From CBDBJR01 sp965206445 (GTDB taxonomy: Bacteria; Pseudomonadota; Gammaproteobacteria; Arenicellales; Poriferihabitantaceae): a DNA stretch of 64,000 nt. Positions 17,157 to 25,982 of the stretch are shown piece by piece. The position numbers and the translations under genes are program-made. Every line of letters begins with the position of its first letter. Position 1 is the stretch's first letter. The notes beneath the pieces were generated by a model. It made no database searches. It was not told where the DNA came from and saw only the letters and a list, made by a program, of their open reading frames with translations. The DNA lies in the NCBI GenBank assembly GCA_965206445.1, contig CBDBJR010000001.1, positions 434,001 through 498,000 of the forward strand, in the 5' to 3' direction.

Positions 17157-19517
17157 ATGGCCGGAAAACCCAGAAAGAAAGCGCGCATCCAGGGCGTGGC
17201 GGCACACAATCGCGCGGCCGGGTCACGCCGGCGGACGACGTCGCCCGGCTCCAACCCCTGGCTCCAGCCCCCGCCGCCGCTGCACCCGCTGCACCGTCGG
17301 CGCGACGCCATCGGCCTGGCGCTCCTGTTTCTCGCCGTGCTGGCGTTGTTCGCCGCCTCGGCGGGGCGCACGGTGATGCTGGAGGACGACGGGCTGTTCA
17401 TCACCGCCGCATACACCGCCGGCGTGGCCCATCCTCCCGGCTATCCGCTGTATGTCCTGCTCGGCTGGCTGGGCACGCACCTGCCCATCGGCAGCATCGC
17501 GTGGCGGGTGCATGCCTTGAGCGGCGTGATGGGCGCGCTGACCTGCCTGTGCATCGCGTGGCTGGTGCTGCGGCGCACCGGCTGTCGTCCGGCGGCGTAC
17601 CTGGCGGCGGTGGCATTGGCGGTGTCGACGCATTTCTGGTCCCAGGCCATCATCGCCGATGTCTATACCACCAACACCGCGCTGCTGTTTTTGACCGTCG
17701 TGGTGGCGTGGGAAGCGGTCATGCGCAGCCGCGGCGGCGCTGCGGTCTGGGCGGATGGGCGTGGCGGTTCGGCGGCGGGCGGCGCTGCATCGGCCGGCAT
17801 CCCCACCGGACGCGCCGCCACCAGCCCGGTACCGCCGGGCGCGACCACCCTGTGGCTTATCGCCGCCTTCCTCTACGGCCTCGCGCTGGCCAACCACTGG
17901 CCGCTGCTCATCCTCGGCAGCCCGATTTTTCTCGCCGTCGTCCTCGGCGCCGGGCGTGATTTCTGGCGGCGGCTGCCGGTCCTCATGCCGCTCAGCTGTG
18001 CCGTTGCCGGCGTGCTCTACGCCTGGATGATGTGGCGCTCGCATCAGGGGCCGGCCATCAACTTCATCGGCCCAATCACCGATCTCAACGATCTCATCGC
18101 CTACATTCGCCGCGACACGTTCGCCGCCGCCGACTCCAAAATCACCGCCGGCCTGTACGACAAGCTGCTCTATGTGCGCTATGTGTTCACCGAGTCGCTC
18201 CTGCAATTCACCGTCGCCGGCGGCGCGCTCGCGTTGTGGGGTGCGTGGCGGCGTTACCGCAGCGGCTGGCGTCCCGGCGTCGCCGCTGAGGCCGCGGCAC
18301 TGGTGTGCAGCAGTCTGTTACTGGTCGCCATCCTCGGCTTTGACTACGAATACTTTCGCATCAGCGTGTTCCGCCCCTACCTGCTGGTGGTGTACTGCAT
18401 TCTCGCGCTGTGGCTGGGCGATGGACTGCACGGATTGCTGACCGCAGCGGGGCGGCGGGATGACGCGGCGGCGCGACGCGGGGCGGGGCAAGGGGACACC
18501 CCGGCGACGGACGATCACACCGCGGCGGGCGGCACCATCACCGGCAACGATGACCCGCCACCCTCCCGGCTCCGGGGCCGCATCACGCCAGGCCGTCTTG
18601 CCGGCTGGCGTCGTCCCGTCGTCACCACCGTTGCCGCCGCCACCCTCATCGTCCTCGGCTGCTGGAACAGCCGTATCAACTACCGCCCGCACGACACCTT
18701 CGCCGCCGACCTCGGTCAGATGCTGTTGGACAGCGTCGAGCCGAACGCCGTGCTGGTGCCGTCCGGCGACGCCTTTGTGTTCTCCACCACCTACCTGCAC
18801 CTGGTCGAGGGCAAGCGCCCGGACATCCGCCTGCTTGAACCCAACGGCTACCTGTTCAACGACCGCGTGGTGCAGGCCCATTGGAATGCCAAACAGCGCG
18901 ACGACGCCTGGCGCCGGTTCTTCACCGATAGCGATCGCCCCGGCTACTACCAGTCCCTCGGCCCGGTGCTGTTCAAAACGCTCGGCCAACAGAACCTCGG
19001 CTTCATGAACCGGGTGGATAAACAGATCCGCCCCGGCAAAATCGGGATTCAAACCAGTGACGCCGCCAAAGCCTGGTTTCTGAAAATGCTGGCGCTGCCG
19101 GATGCGCCCGACCAGTGGATCACCCACAGCCGCGACAGCACCATCCGCAGCTACGGCGCATACCTCGGCTATGTCCAGTCAATGGACTACCCCCGCTACA
19201 CCGAACACATCGCCGATGCCCTGCCGCTGGCACAGGAAAACTACTACGCTCTCACCGGCATGGCCGAAACCATGCTGTTGCAAGGCCCGGCCCAGATTGA
19301 GACCGCCGGCGCCTACATCGCCGCCGCCAAGGCACGCGCCGACCCCAAACGCAGCAAAGTCGCCGCCGCCAATTTGCTCTACCTGGAAGGCCAGCAACAC
19401 CGCAAGCAGGGCCGCCGCGACCAGGCCGCCACGCTCTACCGTCAATCCCTGCGCATCAACCCGGCGACCACCAACCACGCGCACAAAGCATTGCGGGAGA
19501 TAGAGAGCGGGAAGTGA
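17157..19517 (+). CDS. DUF2723 (TMEM260-like) membrane protein, putative protein O-mannosyltransferase
   Basis: 786 residues. After a basic tail and a membrane helix (about 51-70) comes VMLEDDGLFITAAYTAGVAHPPGYPLYVLLG in two motifs: the acidic LEDDG (75-79) and HPPGYP (92-97), both characteristic of DUF2723. Further membrane helices follow. Two low-complexity inserts lie near residues 200-225 and 437-490. The C-terminal half is soluble and ends with one TPR-like unit (HRKQGRRDQAATLYRQSLRINP). DUF2723 includes human TMEM260, a protein O-mannosyltransferase acting on IPT domains. The bacterial role is inferred. It sits 35 bp after a TMTC-like gene, so two GT-C families are probably co-expressed. 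Confidence 0.8.
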   Translation: MAGKPRKKARIQGVAAHNRAAGSRRRTTSPGSNPWLQPPPPLHPLHRRRDAIGLALLFLAVLALFAASAGRTVMLEDDGLFITAAYTAGVAHPPGYPLYVLLGWLGTHLPIGSIAWRVHALSGVMGALTCLCIAWLVLRRTGCRPAAYLAAVALAVSTHFWSQAIIADVYTTNTALLFLTVVVAWEAVMRSRGGAAVWADGRGGSAAGGAASAGIPTGRAATSPVPPGATTLWLIAAFLYGLALANHWPLLILGSPIFLAVVLGAGRDFWRRLPVLMPLSCAVAGVLYAWMMWRSHQGPAINFIGPITDLNDLIAYIRRDTFAAADSKITAGLYDKLLYVRYVFTESLLQFTVAGGALALWGAWRRYRSGWRPGVAAEAAALVCSSLLLVAILGFDYEYFRISVFRPYLLVVYCILALWLGDGLHGLLTAAGRRDDAAARRGAGQGDTPATDDHTAAGGTITGNDDPPPSRLRGRITPGRLAGWRRPVVTTVAAATLIVLGCWNSRINYRPHDTFAADLGQMLLDSVEPNAVLVPSGDAFVFSTTYLHLVEGKRPDIRLLEPNGYLFNDRVVQAHWNAKQRDDAWRRFFTDSDRPGYYQSLGPVLFKTLGQQNLGFMNRVDKQIRPGKIGIQTSDAAKAWFLKMLALPDAPDQWITHSRDSTIRSYGAYLGYVQSMDYPRYTEHIADALPLAQENYYALTGMAETMLLQGPAQIETAGAYIAAAKARADPKRSKVAAANLLYLEGQQHRKQGRRDQAATLYRQSLRINPATTNHAHKALREIESGK

Positions 19518-19604
19518 TCGCCGTTTGCACGCGCCGATTGATAAGTGCAACCTCACCGCGGATGGGAAGGGGAGATTCCGGACGGTGATGGAGCCGTGCG
19601 GCGG

Positions 19605-19714
19605 CCCTCACCCCGGCCCTCTCCCGGAGGGAGAGGGAGTTTCCGATTATCCCGGGAGAGAAGGCGGTTGTCGGCTTTAGCCCTCTCCCTGTGGGAGAGG
19701 GTTGGGTGAGGGTG
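19605..19714. repeat. REP-like double hairpin, copy 1
   Basis: Two perfect 9-bp hairpins: CCCTCTCCC/GGGAGAGGG with loop GGA (19617-19637), and the same stem with loop TGT (19681-19701). They are flanked by CCCTCACCCC on the left and TTGGGTGAGGG on the right, making the whole unit roughly symmetric. This stem is a common interspersed repeat type in proteobacterial genomes. It may also terminate transcription from the DUF2723 gene. Confidence 0.7.
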
Positions 19715-19856
19715 GGCAGACACACAGAATAGCCCGCCACTCGCCCCGCCGAGCGACCACCGGCATCGCCCGGCGGTATCGCTCGGCACAGGCCCACCGG
19801 TTGCACTTCGGGGTTGAATTCACAAAGCCACACACCGCCTTGAAAACCCCAGGCCC

Positions 19857-20064
19857 ATGGCTGAAAATAACCGGATGCCAGCCGAAACCCGAATCCAGCC
19901 GGAAAACCCCACCCGCCAAGTTGCTCTACCTGGAAGGCCAGCAACACCGCAAGCAGGGCCGCCGCGACCAGGCCGCCACGCTCTACCGTCAATCCCTGCG
20001 CATCAACCCGGCGGCCACCAACCACGCGCACAAAGCATTGCGGGAGATAGAGAGCGGGAAGTGA
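19857..20064 (+). pseudogene. Joint of the duplication: orphan permease start and orphan DUF2723 tail
   Basis: At 19857 an ATG opens MAENNRMPAETRIQPENPTR, matching the permease N-terminus (MVENTPMPAETR...) 544 bp downstream. After 20 codons the sequence switches to the duplicated 3' end of the DUF2723 gene. That tail reads LLYLEGQQHRKQGRRDQAA in a different frame and stops at 20064. Neither fragment can make a full protein. Confidence 0.75.
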
Positions 20065-20147
20065 TCGCCGTTTGCACGCGCCGATTGATCAGTACCACTG
20101 CACCGCTGGAAGGGGAGATTCCGGACGGTGATGGGGCCGTGCGGCGG

Positions 20148-20258
20148 CCCTCACCCCGGCCCTCTCCCGGAGGGAGAGGGAGTTTCCGGCTATCCCGAGG
20201 AGAGAAGGCGGTTGTCGGCTTTAGCCCTCTCCCTGTGGGAGAGGGTTGGGTGAGGGTG
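20148..20258. repeat. REP-like double hairpin, copy 2
   Basis: The second copy of the double hairpin, carried by the tandem duplication. Stems are at 20160-20180 and 20225-20245, with the same GGA and TGT loops. Confidence 0.7.
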
Positions 20259-20400
20259 GGCAGACACACAGAATAGCCCGCCACTCGCCCCGCCGAGCGA
20301 CAACCGGCAGCGCCCGGCGGTATCGCTCGGCACAGGCCCACCGGTTGCACTTCGGGGTTGAAATCACAAAGCCATACACCACCTTGAAAAACCCGGGTCC

Positions 20401-21264
20401 GTGGTTGAGAATACCCCAATGCCAGCCGAAACCCGAATCCAGCCGGAAAACCCCACCCGCAAGCGCCCGCCCGCCCCGTTCTCATTGACCGCCGCTTTCC
20501 ACACGGCGGGGCAGGCGATGCAGGCGTTGATTGTCTTCATCCTGATTGGCTGGCTCATCTGGCTCGGCGCCGAGGCGATGGACTACAGCTGGCAATGGTA
20601 TCGGGTGGGGCCGTTTTTCTACCGCGTGGTGGACGGCGAAATCATTTTCGGGCCGCTGGTGCGCGGGTTAATCGAAACCCTTCGGCTGGCCGGCGTCAGC
20701 GCAATATTCACGCTGCTGATCGGCTTTGCCACGGCGTTTACCCGCATGTCGGACTCGATTGTCGGGCGCGTGCTGGCGACCTCCTATCTGGAAGGCGTCC
20801 GCAATACCCCGCTGCTGGTGCAGCTGTTCCTGTTTTATTTCGTGATTGCCCCGATTTTTGGCATCGACCGCTTCTGGGCCGGCATCCTGTGCCTGTCGTT
20901 TTATGAGGGCTCGTTCGCCGCCGAGATTATTCGCGGCGGCATTCAGGGGGTCGAGCGCGGACAATTCGAGGCCGGCGATGCGATCGGATTGGCGCCGTTG
21001 GACCGGTATCGATATATCGTGATTCCGCAGGCGCTGCCGTTGATTCTGCCGCCGCTGACCGGGCTGTTGGTGTCGTTGATCAAACATTCGGCGATTGTCA
21101 GCGTGATTGCCGTATCCGAGCTCACCACCGAAGGGTTGAATCTGATTTCCGATACCTTCATGGCCTTTGAAATCTGGTTTCTGGTGGCCGGCATGTATCT
21201 GGCGATTACCGTCAGCCTGTCCGTTTGCGTCAGCCTGATTGAGAAAAAATTCAACCCGCATTAA
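20401..21264 (+). CDS. Polar amino acid ABC transporter permease (first)
   Basis: 287 residues from GTG 20401; ATG 20419 is an alternative. The aligned codon in the duplicated fragment at 19857 is ATG, which supports this position. The protein has a membrane helix near the N-terminus (ALIVFILIGWLIWLG), the HisM/GlnP-type permease core with GLIETLRLAGVSAIFTLLIGF, GVRNTPLLVQLFLFYF, and the ATPase-contact EAA loop (EAGDAIGLAPLDRYRYIVIPQALPLILPPL, seen in two halves). It forms the membrane channel with the second permease at 22257. The N-terminal 20 residues come from the segment shared with the upstream duplication. Confidence 0.88.
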   Translation: MVENTPMPAETRIQPENPTRKRPPAPFSLTAAFHTAGQAMQALIVFILIGWLIWLGAEAMDYSWQWYRVGPFFYRVVDGEIIFGPLVRGLIETLRLAGVSAIFTLLIGFATAFTRMSDSIVGRVLATSYLEGVRNTPLLVQLFLFYFVIAPIFGIDRFWAGILCLSFYEGSFAAEIIRGGIQGVERGQFEAGDAIGLAPLDRYRYIVIPQALPLILPPLTGLLVSLIKHSAIVSVIAVSELTTEGLNLISDTFMAFEIWFLVAGMYLAITVSLSVCVSLIEKKFNPH

Positions 21265-21311
21265 ACTCACCACTCATTATTCATCACCAACCCATATAGA
21301 GGAAAAAAACC

Positions 21312-22145
21312 ATGACTTTGATATCTCGCCTTAAACGGCTGATCGCCGTCGCCAGCCTGGCACTGGCAAGCATCGGACTGGGCATGCAGACTGCTGCCGC
21401 CGAGGGGGTTTTGGAAGCAGTGCAGAAGCGCGGCACGTTGCGCGTCGGCATGTCAACCTTTGTGCCCTGGGCAATGCGCGACACCACGGGCAGCCTGATC
21501 GGGTTCGAAATTGACGTCGCCACCAAGGTGGCCGAGGACATGGGGGTCGAGATCGAGTTTGTCCCGACCGCATGGAGCGGCATCATCCCGGCGTTGATTG
21601 CCAAAAAATTCGATGTGATCATCGGCGGTATGTCGATCACCCCGCAGCGCAATCTGACCGTCAATTTCACGATACCGTACGCCCACTCGGGCCAGCAAAT
21701 GGCCGCCAATCGAGCGCTGGCCGGGGAGTTTCGCACCCGCGAGGACTTCAACTCCTCCGCTGTGACCATCTCCTGCCGCCGCGGTGCGACGCCCTGCAAT
21801 GCAGCGCAGAAACTCTTCCCCAAAGCGGAGGTACGCCGTTTCGACGACGATGCCCAGGCTTTTCAGGAAGTGGTCAACGGCAATGCGCATGCAACGATTT
21901 CCAGTGCGCCCAAACCGCGCTTCTGGTCTGAGGCCTATCCCGACAAGGTGTTTATGCCGTTCGACGACGAAAACCTGACCAAAGGGGATGAAGCGTTTGC
22001 GTTGCGCAAAGGGGATGCCGATGCGTTGAATTTCTTCAGCAACTGGATTCGGGTCCATATCAGCAACGGCTGGCTCAAGGAGCGGCACGATTATTGGTTC
22101 CTCGACCAATCCGCCTGGAAAGAGATGGTCGCGGCCGATCAATAA
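21312..22145 (+). CDS. Polar amino acid ABC transporter periplasmic binding protein
   Basis: 277 residues. A Sec signal peptide (MTLISRLKRLIAVASLALA..., cleavage likely after residue ~30, AAA) precedes a family 3 solute-binding fold starting GVLEAVQKRGTLRVGMS and continuing GFEIDVATKVAEDMGV, FDVIIGGMSITPQR and FTIPYAHSGQQ. Two cysteines (SCRRGATPC) may form a disulfide. The start is supported by AGAGGA 9-14 bases upstream. It delivers substrate to the flanking permeases. The ligand is probably a polar amino acid or analogue, but the pocket cannot be read from sequence alone. Confidence 0.9.
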   Translation: MTLISRLKRLIAVASLALASIGLGMQTAAAEGVLEAVQKRGTLRVGMSTFVPWAMRDTTGSLIGFEIDVATKVAEDMGVEIEFVPTAWSGIIPALIAKKFDVIIGGMSITPQRNLTVNFTIPYAHSGQQMAANRALAGEFRTREDFNSSAVTISCRRGATPCNAAQKLFPKAEVRRFDDDAQAFQEVVNGNAHATISSAPKPRFWSEAYPDKVFMPFDDENLTKGDEAFALRKGDADALNFFSNWIRVHISNGWLKERHDYWFLDQSAWKEMVAADQ

Positions 22146-22256
22146 TCTGCGATTGCGACTATACGGTCGGCCATACGGGCGTCGGCCGTACGGGCATTGG
22201 CGGCGCAGCGCCGTCAATGCCCGGTTTGCCCGGCCAGGCGGGGGGAGCCGGTCGGC

Positions 22257-23189
22257 ATGACGGTCAGCCTCAACCGGGCCGACGGCCTCAGCCGCGACGC
22301 GCCGCCGAAGCCGCCGCGGGCGCGCTTGACGCGGCTCGATTATGCGCTGATGGTCGGGCTTGCTGCGCTCGTATTGTATGTGGTCTACCGCGTTAACGAT
22401 GTACTGGTCTACACCTGGAACTGGTCCAGAGTGCTTGGCTTTGTCGCCCGCTTCGATAACGACACCGGGGCCTGGGTGCCCAACCTGCTGCTGCACGGGT
22501 TGGCGACGACGATCCGGCTATCGATCTGGGCGACCCTGCTGGCCACCGTGTTTGGCGTCGTCATGGGCTATTGGCGCACCAGCCGCAACCTGACGCTGCG
22601 CATCATCAGCCGCGGCTACGTCGAGCTGATCCGCAACATTCCGCCGGTGGTCTTTATTTTTATTTTTTATTTCTTTGTGTCGAGCCAGATTTTCCCCGCC
22701 CTCGGGCTCGAGGATATAGACCGGCAGGGCGATTTTGTTTCCAGCGCGGCGTTTACGCTGTTGTTCGGCTCGCCCGAACTGCTGTCAAATTTTCTCGCCG
22801 GGATGCTGTGCCTGGCGCTGTTCGAGGGCGCGTACATCACCGAGATCGTGCGCGCCGGGATTCAGTCGATCGACAACGGACAGTGGGAGGCGGCGCGCGC
22901 GATTGGGCTGTCGCGCTACCGCGTGCTGCACGATGTCATTCTGCCGCAGGCGGTGCGCAAAATTTTACCGCCGCTGGCCGGGCAGTTTATTACCCTGATC
23001 AAGGACTCGGCGATTGTGTCGCTGATTTCGATTCAGGAGCTGACGTTTCTGGCCACCGACGTCGCCTCGTCCACCACCAAAGTGTTTGAAACCTGGATTA
23101 TCGTCGCCGGGATGTATTTTGTGATTTGCTATAGTTTCGCCGTGCTGTTCAAATACCTGGAGCAGCGGGCCGCCCGCAGCCGTCAATAA
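22257..23189 (+). CDS. Polar amino acid ABC transporter permease (second)
   Basis: 310 residues from ATG 22257, chosen because GGGGGAG lies about 10 bases upstream; an open frame reaches back to TTG 22197. Helices begin at DYALMVGLAALVLYVVY. The core shows LLLHGLATTIRLSIWATLLATVFG, ELIRNIPPVVFIFIFYFF and the EAA loop EAARAIGLSRYRVLHDVILPQA. A stretch of about 45 residues between helices (SSQIFPALGLEDIDRQGD) resembles the longer AapQ/BztB-type permeases. Its partner is the permease at 20401. Confidence 0.88.
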   Translation: MTVSLNRADGLSRDAPPKPPRARLTRLDYALMVGLAALVLYVVYRVNDVLVYTWNWSRVLGFVARFDNDTGAWVPNLLLHGLATTIRLSIWATLLATVFGVVMGYWRTSRNLTLRIISRGYVELIRNIPPVVFIFIFYFFVSSQIFPALGLEDIDRQGDFVSSAAFTLLFGSPELLSNFLAGMLCLALFEGAYITEIVRAGIQSIDNGQWEAARAIGLSRYRVLHDVILPQAVRKILPPLAGQFITLIKDSAIVSLISIQELTFLATDVASSTTKVFETWIIVAGMYFVICYSFAVLFKYLEQRAARSRQ

Positions 23190-23210
23190 CCCCTGCCGGG
23201 AGGACCGTGC

Positions 23211-23966
23211 ATGCAGGACAAACCCCACCCGTCGCCGCTGGTCGAAATTATCGGGCTGTGCAAATGGTACGGCGAATTCAGTGCGCTGTTCGACATTAAC
23301 CTGAGTGTCGATAGCGGTGAAAAAGTGGTTGTCTGCGGCCCGTCCGGCTCCGGCAAGTCGACGCTGATTCGCTGCATCAATCAGCTGGAGGCCCACCAGG
23401 CCGGCACCATTCGGGTTTCCGGTCAGGAGGTGACGCCGAAGATGAAGCAGATCGAGGTCGTCCGCCGCAAAGTCGGCATGGTGTTCCAGAGTTTCAATTT
23501 ATTCCCGCACATGACCGTGCTCGACAACCTCATCCTCGGCCCGATTCGCAACCGCGGGGTGTCCAGAAGCGACGCGGTCGAGACCGCACAACACTATTTG
23601 AACCGGGTGCGCATCGCCGAGCAGGCGGACAAATACCCGCGCCAGTTGTCGGGCGGGCAGCAGCAGCGCGTCGCGATTGCGCGGGCGCTGTGCATGCAGC
23701 CGGAGATCATGCTGTTTGACGAGCCGACCTCGGCGCTCGACCCGGAGATGATTTCCGGCGTGCTGGAGGTCATGGTCGAGCTGGCCGAAGACGGCATGAC
23801 GATGATCTGCGTCACCCACGAAATGGGTTTCGCCCGCCGGGTGGCCGACCGCATCGTGTTTATGGACCAGGGCGAAGTGGTCGAAGTCGCCGACCCGGAG
23901 TCGTTCTTCAAGCGCCCGCAAACCGACCGGGCGCGGCTGTTTCTGAGCCAGTTGCTGTCGAATTAG
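23211..23966 (+). CDS. Polar amino acid ABC transporter ATPase (GlnQ-like)
   Basis: 251 residues. Walker A GPSGSGKST is at 43-51, with Q-loop VFQSFNLFPHMTVLDN, signature LSGGQQQR, Walker B IMLFDEPTSALD, and switch histidine in CVTHEMGF. All catalytic residues are present. It starts 21 bp after the second permease with GGGAGG upstream of the ATG, so it is the last gene of the four-gene operon. The two repeats of CCGCCGGCGGCCGT just downstream (about 23983 and 24042), in the 90-bp gap to the convergent gene, may help termination. Confidence 0.92.
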   Translation: MQDKPHPSPLVEIIGLCKWYGEFSALFDINLSVDSGEKVVVCGPSGSGKSTLIRCINQLEAHQAGTIRVSGQEVTPKMKQIEVVRRKVGMVFQSFNLFPHMTVLDNLILGPIRNRGVSRSDAVETAQHYLNRVRIAEQADKYPRQLSGGQQQRVAIARALCMQPEIMLFDEPTSALDPEMISGVLEVMVELAEDGMTMICVTHEMGFARRVADRIVFMDQGEVVEVADPESFFKRPQTDRARLFLSQLLSN

Positions 23967-24056
23967 CCGCGAGTGAGCGCGCCGCCGGCGGCCGTGTCGC
24001 TGTGGCGGATCAACCGCGCGGCGGCAAGCCGACTCGAGCGCACCGCCGGCGGCCGT

Positions 24057-25274
24057 TTATGCCTCGTCGGCGCTGTCGAGCGCAGCGACCGCCTGTTGGT
24101 AGATCACCGCGGGCTGCTCGAATATACCGCCGCCGAGCCGCCCCAGCTGCCCGTCGCGGTCGAGTATGCCCAGGCTGACCAGCGGCCGGCCACCGCCACC
24201 GCATACGGCGCTCGCCAGCGTGCCCACGCGCAGCCCCGGCGCGCCGAACCCCGGATGGACGTCGGCCAGAATACGCGCCGGTCGCTGTAGCCCGTCGGCC
24301 GGCAGATAGCGGCCCAGGGCGGATTCCTGCACCGGGGAAAACCGCATCGCCATCGCCCCCAGCCCCAGGTTGTCTATTATCGCGCTGTCGCCGATCGCGC
24401 CCAGTTTCCGCGCCTCCGGCAGCGCAATCTCCAGCGCGCCGCTGGGGGCCTCGGCGTTGGCGGTGAACCATCTGCCCGGCAGCCCGGCGAGCTGTATGCC
24501 GGTGGTGGCGCCGTTGGCGCCGGCCGTCGTCACCAGGCTGCTGGCGCGGGTGCCCTCGGCGGCGCGCAGCATACATTTGACCGCCGCCATCCACAGATTG
24601 AGGAAAAAACCCGGGCTGTTGTGCAGAAATTCGCCGGCCCGGGCATCCAGCGCGGCGGCAATTTTCGCGGTCAACAGCCGCGTCGCCGCGACCGTCCGGC
24701 CGTGGCAGTCGTCACCCAGCATCAGCGCTTCGCGGGCCATCTCGATCAGGTCAATCGGCGCCACCTGCTGCGATAACGCGCGCTCCAACTGCCGGGCGAA
24801 GTCGCCATTCAGCCAGCGCAGATGCGCCAGTACGGCGTCGTTGCACACACCGAGCCGCATCGCCGCGCCGCTGCCGCCGTTGAGCGGCGCACAGGCGCGG
24901 TTGTCGGCGGCATGGGCATCACCGACCACGTGCACCGGCATCGACCTCGAGAGCACCGCAGCCAGCGGCGTCACGATGCCGTAATCCTGCGCCGGCGCCA
25001 GCGGTATCCGCCCGCTGCATATATCGATTTCGGCCTGCTCGAAGTCGGCTGCCAGGCCCTGATACACCGCCGCCACCCGGGCGGAATTCAAAATCGGCCG
25101 CGTGATTGCCGCCGGCGAGTCGAATCCCGGGCCGGCGTGCAGCAGCGTATCCGGCGCACAGTCGGTCTGCTCGCCGACGGTTGACTGCCCGCGCCACTGC
25201 GGCCAAACGGCGAGCAGCTTGTCCACGGCGGCCCGGTCGGCCGCGGCCAGCGCGCCGGCTTCAGCCACCGTCAA
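24057..25274 (-). CDS. DUF1116 family protein (YlbE/AllG-like)
   Basis: 405 residues. Family features are FEQAEIDICSGRIPLAPAQ, VTPLAAVLSRSMPVHVV, GDDCHGRTVAATRLL, NSPGFFLNLWMAAVKCM, VTTAGANGATTGIQLAG and GDSAIIDNLGLGAMAM. DUF1116 proteins include E. coli YlbE/AllG, a component of oxamate carbamoyltransferase in allantoin breakdown. The partner subunits (FdrA/AllF and AllH) are not seen here. It is the last gene of the minus-strand oxygenase operon, 46 bp after its neighbour. The start is uncertain: TTG 25274 or GTG 25268, with no in-frame ATG. Its reaction in this context is unknown. Confidence 0.75.
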   Translation of the reverse strand: MTVAEAGALAAADRAAVDKLLAVWPQWRGQSTVGEQTDCAPDTLLHAGPGFDSPAAITRPILNSARVAAVYQGLAADFEQAEIDICSGRIPLAPAQDYGIVTPLAAVLSRSMPVHVVGDAHAADNRACAPLNGGSGAAMRLGVCNDAVLAHLRWLNGDFARQLERALSQQVAPIDLIEMAREALMLGDDCHGRTVAATRLLTAKIAAALDARAGEFLHNSPGFFLNLWMAAVKCMLRAAEGTRASSLVTTAGANGATTGIQLAGLPGRWFTANAEAPSGALEIALPEARKLGAIGDSAIIDNLGLGAMAMRFSPVQESALGRYLPADGLQRPARILADVHPGFGAPGLRVGTLASAVCGGGGRPLVSLGILDRDGQLGRLGGGIFEQPAVIYQQAVAALDSADEA

Positions 25275-25320
25275 GCACGCGCCGGTGATGCGGACAGGCG
25301 GGGCGGCGTGAGACGCGCAT

Positions 25321-25944
25321 TCAATCCGCCGCCGGCGCGATCCAGGTTTCGGAAAAATACAAAAAAGCCGTGGTGGTTTTAATCCCCGCCTGCTCCCGTG
25401 CCACCGGTTTGCCGTCCAGCACGCGGCCGTTCAGTATGATTTGCGGCCGCGTGCTTTCCACCAGCACGTTAAACGCATCGTGCTCTTTGCCGGCGGTCAG
25501 TTCGGCCGGCAATTCCAGCGCCGTGGGCCGCCCCAGACCGCCCCAGACCAGTTGAATCTCCAGGCCGTCGGCCTTGACCACCTCGCGGTATTCCGACCGC
25601 GGGTCGCCGGCGGCATAAGATTCGGTAATCGCCACATGCTGTAGCGCCGAGAACGCCGGCGCACTGTGAAAGGCCGGCAATGTGGCGATAAAGTCGGCCA
25701 GCAAATACTCGGCCAGGCGGCGGTTGTCCGACAGCATGACGTTGGCCGCCGTCGGCAGGCTGGTGGGCCGGTTCGGCTGCTCATAAAACAGCAGCGCGGT
25801 GCCGCGGCCGGCCGGGGAGTACGCGATTCGGAAAAACAGCGCCATCGCCGACCACGGGCCGTCGGCCTGCTGTTTCAGCAGGATGCCGGGGTTTTCGCCG
25901 CTCCAAACGACTTTCCCGGGGTTGATTGGTGCATCCAGCGGCAT
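25321..25944 (-). CDS. Unknown protein, paralog of its upstream neighbour
   Basis: 207 residues from MPLDAPINPGKVVWSGENPGI. The start is set by alignment with the neighbour at 25983-26603 and by GAGAAAA just upstream; the open frame extends further without similarity. Shared positions with the paralog include NPG-V-W-G-NPGI-LK, LFFRI--SP-GRG, EYREVV---ALE and ISETW--P (here FSETWIAP). No signal peptide or membrane helix is visible. I do not recognise the family. Position 38 bp after its paralog in the Rieske oxygenase operon suggests a role with that enzyme or its substrate. Confidence 0.7.
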   Translation of the reverse strand: MPLDAPINPGKVVWSGENPGILLKQQADGPWSAMALFFRIAYSPAGRGTALLFYEQPNRPTSLPTAANVMLSDNRRLAEYLLADFIATLPAFHSAPAFSALQHVAITESYAAGDPRSEYREVVKADGLEIQLVWGGLGRPTALELPAELTAGKEHDAFNVLVESTRPQIILNGRVLDGKPVAREQAGIKTTTAFLYFSETWIAPAAD

Positions 25945-25982
25945 GATTTTCTCGCGGGTTGAAGGGGATGGGCGCGCCCGAA

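Larger units (their letters stand above)
19374..20466 (+). repeat. 547-bp tandem duplication spanning two gene ends
   Basis: Copy 1 (19374-19920) and copy 2 (19921 to about 20466) are head-to-tail and roughly 95% identical by eye. Each contains the last ~48 codons of the DUF2723 gene, the intergenic REP-like hairpins and the first ~20 codons of the permease gene. The original order is thus preserved at the two outer ends, while the inner joint fuses a permease start to a DUF2723 tail. Confidence 0.85.

Noticed and set aside
15388..17226. Minus-strand frame of 612 codons across array member 8
   Set aside because: Complete overlap with a well-supported membrane protein gene; composition is that of an antisense shadow.
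20246..20488. Plus-strand frame running from the REP hairpins into the permease start
   Set aside because: It is out of frame with the permease and built from duplicated intergenic sequence.
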